From: Clostridium sp. CAG:571
Lineage (GTDB): Bacteria; Bacillota; Clostridia; TANB77; CAG-508
NCBI GenBank assembly: GCA_000434015.1
Contig: HF999523.1
Location: forward strand, 309,556-373,555
DNA: 64,000 bases
Reading direction: 5' to 3'
This document shows positions 54,437 to 62,494 of this stretch, one piece after another. The position numbers and the translations under genes were made by a program. Each line of letters starts with the position of its first letter. The first letter of the stretch is position 1. The notes under the pieces were generated by a model. It was not told the DNA's origin and ran no database searches. It was given only the letters and a program-made list of their open reading frames with translations.

Positions 54437-55120
54437 TTATTTGCTTTCTTCTGTATTTAAAAACTTAAATACAAATGCAGCTAAAGCAGAACCAACCAAT
54501 GGAGCTACTATAAATACCCAAACTTGTTTTAAAGCTGTTCCACCTAAAAATAAAGCTGGAGCTAAACTTCTTGCAGGGTTTACAGAAGTTCCTGTTAGTG
54601 GAATACCTAAAATATGTACAAATGTTAGTGTTAAACCTATAACAATTCCTGCAACAGAAGACTTTTTATCATCTGATGTAACGCCAAGAATTGTATATAT
54701 AAATACAAATGTAAGAAGTACTTCAGTGATAATTGCACCAAACATATTTAAACCTACAGATGAAATTCCATCACCATAACCATTTGCACCTAAACCTTGA
54801 ACAGCAATATCTAAACCACTATTTTTCATAATTAAATATAAAATGCTAATTCCAAAAAGTGCACCAATAAATTGAGCTACAACATATAAGATGAAATCTT
54901 TAACACTCATTTTTTTGTTTATTAACATAGCTAATGATACAGCAGGATTAACGTGGCATCCAGAAATGTTTCCTATAACATAAGCCATTGCGATAATTGA
55001 TAATCCAAAAGCTAATGCAATTCCGAGTGTTCCTAAAAAATCACCTGCTATTGCAGCACTTCCACATCCAAATAAAACAAGTACTGCTGTTCCAATAAAT
55101 TCACATACGTATTTTTTCAT
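54437..55120 (-). CDS. aqpZ: Aquaporin Z-like MIP channel
   Basis: This 227-residue six-helix channel has both NPA boxes (GCHVNPAVSLAML and GTSVNPARSLAPALF), with Arg after the second. The GTALKQVWVFIVAPLVG segment is close to AqpZ rather than GlpF. It conducts water and perhaps small neutral solutes. It is minus strand; ATG 55120 is preceded by aaaggaggaa. It stands alone. Confidence 0.93.
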   Translation of the reverse strand: MKKYVCEFIGTAVLVLFGCGSAAIAGDFLGTLGIALAFGLSIIAMAYVIGNISGCHVNPAVSLAMLINKKMSVKDFILYVVAQFIGALFGISILYLIMKNSGLDIAVQGLGANGYGDGISSVGLNMFGAIITEVLLTFVFIYTILGVTSDDKKSSVAGIVIGLTLTFVHILGIPLTGTSVNPARSLAPALFLGGTALKQVWVFIVAPLVGSALAAFVFKFLNTEESK

Positions 55121-55317
55121 TTTCTTTAGTTCCTCCTTTTTTATTTTATAGATAAATTATATTTCTAAGATTTTTGATAGTCAATAAAAAATATTTAAAG
55201 ATAGAATCTAAAAATATTTATTGTAATAAAAAAATGGATATGATATATATATGCTAAAAGAAATAATAATAAATTTAAGTATATAAATAACAAAACAAAA
55301 AGAAAGGAAGGCTAAAA

Positions 55318-56211
55318 ATGAATTTACAGAAAGTATTTTTCGAAACAGAAGATGGTGTAGAATTAAGTGGATTATTACATACAAATGGAATGAAAACAGA
55401 TAAAGTAGTAATATCAGTACATGGAATGCAGAGCAATTGTATGAAAAAAAGAGATGATATTTTAGCAAAAAATATTACAAATGAAAATATTGCGTATTTT
55501 TGTTTTAATAATAGAGGACATGATTTAGTAAATATGATAACAAAAGAAGAAAATGGAAAATATATAAAAAAACAATGCGGTTCTAGCCTAGAGAATATAG
55601 AAGATTCATATTTTGATATAAAAGCAGCAATTGAAGAAATGTTAAAAATGGGATATAAGAAAATTTATTTACAAGGGCATAGTTTAGGATGTACAAAAAT
55701 TGTGTATTCATATACAAAAATGAAAAAACAAAATGAGCAAGATATATTAAACAAAATTCAATCAATATCTTTATTATCAATGGTAGATATACCAGTTGCA
55801 ATTAAATTTTTCTTTAATAATGATGTGGAAAAATTAGTAAAATATATGGAAAATGAAAAAAATGAAGGAAGAGGTCAAAATGTAATGTCTGTTCCGGGAG
55901 CAATTATTCCAATGAGTCCAAATACTTTTTTAGGATATTTAAAAGATAATAATGAAATAGATTTTGCAAGGTATTCAGATGAAACATATAATTTTAAAGA
56001 ACTAAATGATATCGAAGTACCATTATTTATGAGATGGGGAAATAAAAATGATTTGATAATGCAACCAGCAGAAGAATTAGTAAATATGCTTAAAGAAAAA
56101 ATAAAAAATAAAAAAAGTGACATTGGATATATAGAAGGAGCAGGACACAATTATAGAACAAAAGAAGAAGAACTTTCAAAAGAAATTATAAATTTTTTAA
56201 AGAAAATATAA
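55318..56211 (+). CDS. Alpha/beta hydrolase
   Basis: This 297-residue alpha/beta-fold hydrolase has the oxyanion segment VISVHGMQSNCMKKRDDIL, the nucleophile elbow GHSLGCTK (Ser), an Asp in WGNKNDLIM and the closing His in IEGAGHNYRT. The family includes esterases and peptidases with lid insertions; the substrate is unknown. The start ATG 55318 has aaaggaagg. The frame is intact, no CGG. The following transketolase genes are close (22 bases) and may share a transcript. Confidence 0.9.
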   Translation: MNLQKVFFETEDGVELSGLLHTNGMKTDKVVISVHGMQSNCMKKRDDILAKNITNENIAYFCFNNRGHDLVNMITKEENGKYIKKQCGSSLENIEDSYFDIKAAIEEMLKMGYKKIYLQGHSLGCTKIVYSYTKMKKQNEQDILNKIQSISLLSMVDIPVAIKFFFNNDVEKLVKYMENEKNEGRGQNVMSVPGAIIPMSPNTFLGYLKDNNEIDFARYSDETYNFKELNDIEVPLFMRWGNKNDLIMQPAEELVNMLKEKIKNKKSDIGYIEGAGHNYRTKEEELSKEIINFLKKI

Positions 56212-56233
56212 AAAATATTATGGAGGTAAGTTT

Positions 56234-57067
56234 ATGAAAATAACAGATGTGAAAGCTTTAGAAAAAATAGCAAATGATATTCGTATAGGAGTGATAGAAG
56301 CGGTATATAGTGCAAAATCAGGACATCCAGGGGGTTCTTTATCTTGTGCTGATATATTAACAGTTTTGTATTTTAATCAAATGAATATTAATGAAAAAGA
56401 ACCAAATGCAAAAGTAAGAGACCGTTTTGTATTATCAAAAGGACACTGTTCACCAGCTTTATATAGTACTTTAGCAAGAAAAGGATATTTTGAAAAAGAA
56501 AAATTATTAACTTTTAGAAATATAGAAAGTAATTTGCAAGGACATCCAGATATGAATAAAGTTCCAGGTGTTGATATGACAAGTGGTTCACTAGGACAAG
56601 GATTGTCTGTTGCAAATGGGATGGCTTTAGCATCTAAATTGAACGAAGATGGATATAGAGTTTATTGTTTGCTTGGAGATGGAGAAATAGAAGAAGGACA
56701 AGTTTGGGAAGCTGCAATGACGTCAAACAAATATAAGCTAGATAATTTATGTGTAATAGTAGATAACAATAATTTACAAATAGATGGAAAAATAGAAGAG
56801 GTAAAAGGATTAACAAATATAGGTGATAAATTTAAAAGTTTTGGATTTGAAGTATTACAAATAGATGGAAACAATATAGAAGAATTACTAAACGCATTTA
56901 ATGTAGCAAAACAAATAAAAGGAAGACCAACAGTAATTATAGCAAAAACAATAAAAGGAAAAGGCGTTTCGTTTATGGAAAACAAAGTAGAGTGGCATGG
57001 AAGAGCACCAAAAGAAGAAGAATATAAACAAGCAATTGAGGAATTATCTAAAAAATATGCTATGTAA
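56234..57067 (+). CDS. Transketolase, N-terminal subunit
   Basis: This 277-residue protein corresponds to the TPP-binding half of transketolase. SAKSGHPGGSLSCADILTVL, GHCSPALY, LGQGLSVANGMALA and the TPP motif GDGEIEEGQVWEAAM ... VDNNNLQIDG are present. Split transketolases are common in Clostridia and archaea. The partner subunit follows 40 bases downstream. It acts in the non-oxidative pentose phosphate pathway. Confidence 0.96.
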   Translation: MKITDVKALEKIANDIRIGVIEAVYSAKSGHPGGSLSCADILTVLYFNQMNINEKEPNAKVRDRFVLSKGHCSPALYSTLARKGYFEKEKLLTFRNIESNLQGHPDMNKVPGVDMTSGSLGQGLSVANGMALASKLNEDGYRVYCLLGDGEIEEGQVWEAAMTSNKYKLDNLCVIVDNNNLQIDGKIEEVKGLTNIGDKFKSFGFEVLQIDGNNIEELLNAFNVAKQIKGRPTVIIAKTIKGKGVSFMENKVEWHGRAPKEEEYKQAIEELSKKYAM

Positions 57068-57107
57068 AAAGTGAAAGTTTGTTTATATAAAATAAGGAGG
57101 AAAAATT

Positions 57108-58040
57108 ATGAGTATAGATAAAAAAATAGCAACTAGACAAAGTTATGGAGAAGCTTTGAAAGAATTAGGAAAAGAAAATAAAGACATAGTTGTATTAGAT
57201 GCAGATTTATCATCTGCTACTAAAACTAATATTTTTGCTAAAGAATTTCCAGAAAGATTTTTTGATATGGGAATTTCTGAGCAAGATATGATAGGAACGG
57301 CAGCTGGGTTTGCAACATGTGGAAAAATACCATATGCTAGTACTTTTGCTATGTTTGCAGCAGGAAGAGCATATGATCAAATAAGAAATAGTGTATGTTA
57401 TCCAAATTTGAATGTGAAAATATGTGCAACGCATGCAGGAATTACTGTTGGGGAAGATGGCGCAACACATCAAATGTTAGAAGATATTAGTTTGATGAGA
57501 AGTATACCTAATATGACTGTTATAAGTACATCAGATGATGTACAAACAAAATGGGCTGTTAAAGAAATTTCTAAAATAAATGGACCATGTTATTTAAGAC
57601 TATCAAGACTTGCTACACCCATTGTATATGAAGAAAATCAAAGATTTGAAATAGGAAAAGGTGTTTTAATAGGATCAGGAACAGATGCTACAATTTTTGC
57701 AACAGGAGTTACAGTTGTAGAAGCATTAAAAGCTAAAGAAATATTAGAAGAAAAAGGAATAAATGTGAGAGTGGCAGATATTCACACAATAAAACCAATA
57801 GATAAAAATTTAATTGTAAAATGTGCAAAAGAAACAAAAAGAATAATAACAATAGAAGATCATAATATAATTGGTGGACTGGGATCTGCTATATGTGAAG
57901 TACTATCAGAAGAATATCCATGTTTGGTAACAAGAATGGGAATAAAAGATGCCTTTGGAAAATCTGGAAAAGCAGAAGAATTAATGAAGTATTTTAAAAT
58001 AGATGCAGAGTCAATTGTAAATGAAATAGTAAATGGTTAA
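57108..58040 (+). CDS. Transketolase, C-terminal subunit
   Basis: This 310-residue protein carries the pyrimidine-binding and C-terminal domains. RFFDMGISEQDMIGTAAGFA includes the catalytic Glu. ATHAGITVGEDGATHQMLED and a C-terminal IITIEDHNIIGGLGSAICEV follow. It completes the enzyme with the preceding gene. The start ATG 57108 has aaggagga. Confidence 0.96.
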   Translation: MSIDKKIATRQSYGEALKELGKENKDIVVLDADLSSATKTNIFAKEFPERFFDMGISEQDMIGTAAGFATCGKIPYASTFAMFAAGRAYDQIRNSVCYPNLNVKICATHAGITVGEDGATHQMLEDISLMRSIPNMTVISTSDDVQTKWAVKEISKINGPCYLRLSRLATPIVYEENQRFEIGKGVLIGSGTDATIFATGVTVVEALKAKEILEEKGINVRVADIHTIKPIDKNLIVKCAKETKRIITIEDHNIIGGLGSAICEVLSEEYPCLVTRMGIKDAFGKSGKAEELMKYFKIDAESIVNEIVNG

Positions 58041-58200
58041 CTTTTTTATTTTAGAAGAATATAAATGATTAATATATATTTGATAAAAAATTATAGAAGT
58101 AAAAGATTAAACTTAAAAATAGAAAAATAAAAACAACAAAAAATATTAGAAAATGAATTGTGAATTTTTTGTGAATTTTAAAAAATAGAGAAAATAGGAG

Positions 58201-58248
58201 AAAAATAGTATAAAAGCCAAATAAAGGTGATTTTTATACTATTTTTTT
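58201..58248 (+). terminator. Terminator after the transketolase genes
   Basis: The stem AAAAATAGTATAAAA / TTTTTATACTATTTTT encloses a 15-nt loop and flows into a T run. The rest of 58041-58337 is A+T-rich with the ftsE promoter at its end. Confidence 0.85.
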
Positions 58249-58260
58249 CTAAATAAGCTA

Positions 58261-58289
58261 TTGCAAATAAATCGTTTTATTGATATCAT
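58261..58289 (+). promoter_or_regulatory. Probable promoter of ftsEX
   Basis: TTGCAA at 58261-58266 and TATCAT at 58284-58289 have a 17-base spacer, about 45 bases before ftsE. Confidence 0.5.
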
Positions 58290-58337
58290 AAATAAAAATT
58301 AAGTAATAGTGTCTTATTATGTATAAGGAGCAATAAA

Positions 58338-59025
58338 ATGATAGAATTTAGAAATGTTAATAAAACTTATGGAACAGGTACAGAAGCTGTTCATAATGCT
58401 AATTTTAAAATAGATAAAGGTGAGTTTGCTTTCTTAGTAGGAAGTTCAGGTTCTGGAAAATCAACTTTAATTAAATTAATCTTAAAAGAAGAAGAACCAA
58501 CATCAGGAAATATAATTATAAATGGAAAAGATACAACTTTTTTAAAACCTAAAAGAGTACCTTTTTTAAGAAGAAGTATGGGAGTTGTATTTCAAGACTT
58601 TAGATTATTACCAGACAAAACAGTTTATGAAAATGTAGCATTTGCTATGTATATAGTTAAAGCTACACCAAGACATATTAGAAGACAAGTTCCAATGGTT
58701 TTATCTTTAGTTGGCTTAAGCAATAAAGCTAAGGTATATCCAAATGAATTGTCAGGAGGAGAGCAACAAAGAGTTGCTTTAGCTAGGGCTTTAGTAAATA
58801 ATCCATCAATGTTAATTGCAGATGAACCTACTCGGAAACCTTGATCCAGATACAGCATGGGATATAATGACACTTTTAAATGATATAAATTTAAGAGGAA
58901 CAACTGTTGTTGTTGCAACACATGCAAAAGATATTGTTGACAGAATGAAAAAAAGAGTTATACAAATAGAAAAAGGCAATATCATAAGAGATGATAAAAA
59001 AGGTGGGTATAATAGTGAAATATAA
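58338..59025 (+). CDS. ftsE: Cell division ATP-binding protein FtsE, one CGG +1 shift
   Basis: The protein is about 228 residues, the normal FtsE length, across a +1 shift at CGG 58833-58835. Walker A is GSSGSGKSTLIKL, the Q loop VVFQDFRLLPDKTV, the signature LSGGEQQRVALARAL and Walker B LIADEPT. The shift falls in the D-loop, giving TGNLDPDTAWDIM. The zero frame ends after KP. FtsE powers FtsX to activate wall hydrolases, two of which are encoded downstream. ATG 58338 has aaggagc. It overlaps ftsX by 11 bases. Confidence 0.97.
58833..58835 (+). other. CGG +1 recoding site in ftsE D-loop
   Basis: The context is ACT-CGG-A. Skipping C gives ACT-GGA-AAC and DEPTGNLDPDT, invariant in ABC ATPases of this family. 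The zero frame stops after 2 codons. Confidence 0.96.
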
Positions 59026-59914
59026 TGTACTTAGTTATTTAATAGGTGAAGGTTTTAGAAATGTATTAAAAAATAAAAAATCAACAGGAGCATCTTTAAT
59101 GATTATGTGTGCAACAATGATAATATTTGGTTTGTTTTTTATAATAGGTGAAAACATAAATCATATAATGAACGAATTAGAGATGCAACAAGGAATGCAG
59201 GTATTTATAAAAGAAGAAGCAACAGAAAAAGAAATATCAGAGTTAGGTGATAAAATAAAAGCTCTAAGTGGGGTAAACCAGGTAGAATTTGTATCTAAAG
59301 AAGATGCTTTAAAACAAATGAAAGAAAAAGTTGGAGACAAACAATTTTTGCTTTCAGGATATGATGAAAACAATCCATTTCCAGCATCATATGTAGTAAC
59401 ATTAACAGACTTAAAAGAAAGTGATAATGTTCAAAAAGAAATTGAAACTTTTGATAACATTAAAAGCATTCAAAAAAGAGGAGATACTGTTAATGCATTA
59501 TTAAGAGTTGCAAATTTTGTTAGAATTTTATCAGGAGCTATACTAATATTATTGGTAGTAATTTCAATATTTATTATAGCCAATACAATAAAACTAACAG
59601 TTCATGCAAGAAGAAGAGAAATATCAATTATGAAATATGTTGGAGCAACAAATAATTTTATAAGATGGCCTTTTATAGTAGAAGGTATAATAATTGGAGT
59701 AGTTGCAGCATTAATTTCAATTATGTTATTAGGAGTATTATATAATGTAGTATCAAATAAAATACTTTCTATAGCGGGCTCAAATATTATAAATATAAGT
59801 TTATTAACTTTCTCAGATATGTTTACATTAATAATCGTAGTATACTTAGCTTTAGGAATCGGAATAGGTACACTAGGAAGTATGATTTCTATGAGAAAAT
59901 ATTTAGATGTATAG
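59015..59914 (+). CDS. ftsX: Cell division protein FtsX
   Basis: This 299-residue permease-like protein has a first helix (about residues 28-50), an extracytoplasmic domain (ATEKEISELGDKIKALSGVN, then EFVSKEDALKQMKEKVGD) and three C-terminal helices. The motif ARRREISIMKYVGATNNFIR is diagnostic. It starts at GTG 59015 inside the end of ftsE, indicating coupling, and lies 15 bases before an M23 hydrolase gene. Confidence 0.95.
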   Translation: MKYNVLSYLIGEGFRNVLKNKKSTGASLMIMCATMIIFGLFFIIGENINHIMNELEMQQGMQVFIKEEATEKEISELGDKIKALSGVNQVEFVSKEDALKQMKEKVGDKQFLLSGYDENNPFPASYVVTLTDLKESDNVQKEIETFDNIKSIQKRGDTVNALLRVANFVRILSGAILILLVVISIFIIANTIKLTVHARRREISIMKYVGATNNFIRWPFIVEGIIIGVVAALISIMLLGVLYNVVSNKILSIAGSNIINISLLTFSDMFTLIIVVYLALGIGIGTLGSMISMRKYLDV

Positions 59915-59929
59915 GATAAGGAGTGTAAG

Positions 59930-61147
59930 ATGCATATGAAAAAGAAAATAATAGCGGGGTTATTAATAATTTTATTAATTAATTTTAGTTTTATTAATGT
60001 TTTCGCATCATCTAAGAGTGAAATACAAAACAAAATTGATGATAAAAAAGAAGAGTTACAAGATGTAAAAGATGAAAAATCAAGTGTGTTAACAGAAATA
60101 GATAAATTAAATACATCTATTTCGTCTACAGAAAAAGAAATATCAGATTTAAATTCTAAAATAGATAATTTAACAAGTAGCATATCAGAAAAAACAACAG
60201 AAATAGAGAAAAAAGAGAACGAATTTAAAGAAAAAGATAAATTATTACAAGATAGATTAGTTGCTTTATATGAAGCAGGAGATACTACATATTTAGATTT
60301 ATTATTAACATCTGGAAGTATTACAGACTTTATTTCAAATTATTACTTAGTATCACAACTTGCAGAATGTGATACAGAAGTATTAAGTGAAATAGAAAAT
60401 ACTAAAAAAGAAATAGAAGATGATAAAAAAGATTTAGAATCTAAAAAAGCAGAAATAGATAAAACTAAAAGCGAAATTGCCAAAAAGAATGAGCAATTAA
60501 AAAGTGAAAAAAGTACAAAACAAACAAAAGTAGATAGTCTTACAACAGAAGAAAAAAATATTCAAAGCCAAATTGATGCATATGATGCAGAAATGGAAAA
60601 AATAGCAGCAGCTGAAAGAAAAGCAGCAGCTGAAGAAGCAACAAGAAAGAAAAAAGCTGAGGAAGACACAAAGAAAAATACATCTTCAAATAATAGCAAT
60701 AATACAGTAAATGGAGGAACTTCAGGAAGTACAAGTGGAACATCAACATCAACAGGCAAAATGACATGGCCTATACCAGGATATAGAACACTTACATCTT
60801 CTTTTGGATATAGAATTCACCCAATATATGGTACATATAAATTACATTCTGGAATAGATGTTGGAGCACCAAGAGGGGCAAAATTTGTAGCAGCAGATGA
60901 TGGTACTGTATTAATTGCAAGTTATGGATATAATGGTGGTTATGGAAATTATGTAGTAATAAGCCATGGAAATGGAATAACTACAAGATATGGACATGGA
61001 ACTACAATTTTAGTAAGTGCAGGACAAAAAGTTACAAAAGGAACCCCAGTATTAACAGTTGGATCAACAGGTGCATCAACAGGACCACATGCGCACTTTG
61101 AAGTAAGGGTAAATGGTGTTGCAGTAAACCCAATGAATTACTTGTAA
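59930..61147 (+). CDS. M23 peptidase with N-terminal coiled coil (EnvC/PcsB-like)
   Basis: This 405-residue secreted protein has a signal peptide (IIAGLLIILLINFSFINVFA), a long coiled coil (residues 27-225) and an Ala/Ser/Gly linker. A complete LytM domain carries HSGIDVG and HAHFEVRVNG. The coiled coil contains LVALYEAGDTTYLDLLLTSG shared with the next gene. Position after ftsEX and the coiled-coil plus LytM plan match FtsEX-activated peptidoglycan hydrolases. The start ATG 59930 has aaggagtg; ATG 59936 is possible. Confidence 0.93.
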   Translation: MHMKKKIIAGLLIILLINFSFINVFASSKSEIQNKIDDKKEELQDVKDEKSSVLTEIDKLNTSISSTEKEISDLNSKIDNLTSSISEKTTEIEKKENEFKEKDKLLQDRLVALYEAGDTTYLDLLLTSGSITDFISNYYLVSQLAECDTEVLSEIENTKKEIEDDKKDLESKKAEIDKTKSEIAKKNEQLKSEKSTKQTKVDSLTTEEKNIQSQIDAYDAEMEKIAAAERKAAAEEATRKKKAEEDTKKNTSSNNSNNTVNGGTSGSTSGTSTSTGKMTWPIPGYRTLTSSFGYRIHPIYGTYKLHSGIDVGAPRGAKFVAADDGTVLIASYGYNGGYGNYVVISHGNGITTRYGHGTTILVSAGQKVTKGTPVLTVGSTGASTGPHAHFEVRVNGVAVNPMNYL

Positions 61148-61218
61148 AAATAACCATTGAAAGCAAAAAGTAAATAGTATATAATTAAATTACATATTAA
61201 AGAGAAAGGAGAATATTC

Positions 61219-62358
61219 ATGAGTAGAAAAATTATTTCAGTATTTATAATTCTATTGATGATATCCAGCCTTTCTTTTTCTGTGTTTGCAGAAACCTTAA
61301 ACGAAAAAAAAGAAGATGTAAAAAGTAAAATAGAAGAACAAAATCAGAAACTTGAATATGTACAAGGTGAGATTTCAGATGCTGTAAAGGAAATAGAAGA
61401 GATAGATGATAAAATTAAAGATTGTGAAAGTCAAATAGAAGATCTAAAAACTAAATTAGCAGAGTCTAAGAAAAATATGGATGAAGTAACAGAAAAATAT
61501 AACAAGGTAAAGGCAGAATATGATAAAAATGAAAAGTTATTTCAAGAAAGAATGGTTGCTTTATATGAAGCAGGAGATACTACATATTTAGATGTTTTGT
61601 TGTCTTCAGCAAGTATTACAGATTTTATTTCTAATTACTATTTAATAGAACGATTAGCAGATTATGATTCTCAGTTGTTAACTAAAATAGAATCACAGAA
61701 AAAAGAATTAGAAGAAAGTAAAAGTAAAATAGAAGAAGAAGAAAAAAAATTACAAGAATTAAAAAGTAATGCAATAAAATTAACAACAACTTTAAAAAAT
61801 TCAAGAACTCTTCAAAAAAGTAAAATGGACAAGTTAACAGAAGAAGAAAAAGGCATACAAGAAGAAATAAATAAATACAAAATAGAAGAAGCAAATATAG
61901 AAAATCAAATAAAACAAGCAACTAATGACGGAGAATATCAGCTTCAATATACAGGTGGAGTAATGTTGTGGCCTGTTGCAAAAGAGGGAACAGTTATAAC
62001 ATCACCATTTGGAACAAGAAATCATCCAATTCAAGGTGTAGTAAAATTACATTCAGGAATAGACATAGGTGGAGCAGGATATGGAGCAAAGGTAGTTGCA
62101 GCAGAAGATGGAGTTGTTTCTTTTGCAGGAACATTAGGTGGTTATGGAAATTGTGTAATTGTAAATCATGGTGGAGGAATATCTACTTTGTATGGACATG
62201 GGCAAACATTATTAACTACAGTTGGAACAAACGTAAAAAAAGGCGATATAATAATGGAAGTAGGATCGACAGGAAATTCTACAGGTCCACATTTACATTT
62301 TGAAGTAAGAGTAAATAATATTGCTGTAAATCCAGCTACATATTTACAAGGATCTTAA
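61219..62358 (+). CDS. Second M23 peptidase with coiled coil, tandem paralogue
   Basis: This 379-residue protein has a signal peptide (IISVFIILLMISSLSFSVFA), a coiled coil to about residue 235 and a LytM domain with HSGIDIGGAG and HLHFEVRVNN. The conserved block MVALYEAGDTTYLDVLLSSA, then SITDFISNYYLIE, shows descent from the preceding gene by tandem duplication. The linker before the LytM domain is much shorter. Two hydrolases behind one FtsEX suggest division of labour or redundancy (inference). Confidence 0.93.
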   Translation: MSRKIISVFIILLMISSLSFSVFAETLNEKKEDVKSKIEEQNQKLEYVQGEISDAVKEIEEIDDKIKDCESQIEDLKTKLAESKKNMDEVTEKYNKVKAEYDKNEKLFQERMVALYEAGDTTYLDVLLSSASITDFISNYYLIERLADYDSQLLTKIESQKKELEESKSKIEEEEKKLQELKSNAIKLTTTLKNSRTLQKSKMDKLTEEEKGIQEEINKYKIEEANIENQIKQATNDGEYQLQYTGGVMLWPVAKEGTVITSPFGTRNHPIQGVVKLHSGIDIGGAGYGAKVVAAEDGVVSFAGTLGGYGNCVIVNHGGGISTLYGHGQTLLTTVGTNVKKGDIIMEVGSTGNSTGPHLHFEVRVNNIAVNPATYLQGS

Positions 62359-62361
62359 GAT

Positions 62362-62386
62362 ATAAGAGCAATTTAATTGCTCTTAT
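62362..62386 (+). terminator. Terminator after the second M23 gene
   Basis: ATAAGAGCAATT pairs perfectly with AATTGCTCTTAT around a 1-nt (effectively 3-5 nt) loop. The T run is short. Confidence 0.7.
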
Positions 62387-62494
62387 TATGGTAATATAGG
62401 AATTTATAAAAACTATTAATTAAACGATTTAAATACTTAAGTACTATAAATTTAATTTTAGAGTATAATATATAAAAAGATTATGGAGGGAAAA

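Noticed and set aside
59602..60183. Minus-strand 193-codon frame over ftsX and the M23 gene
   Set aside because: It is a composition-driven shadow of two clear + strand genes.
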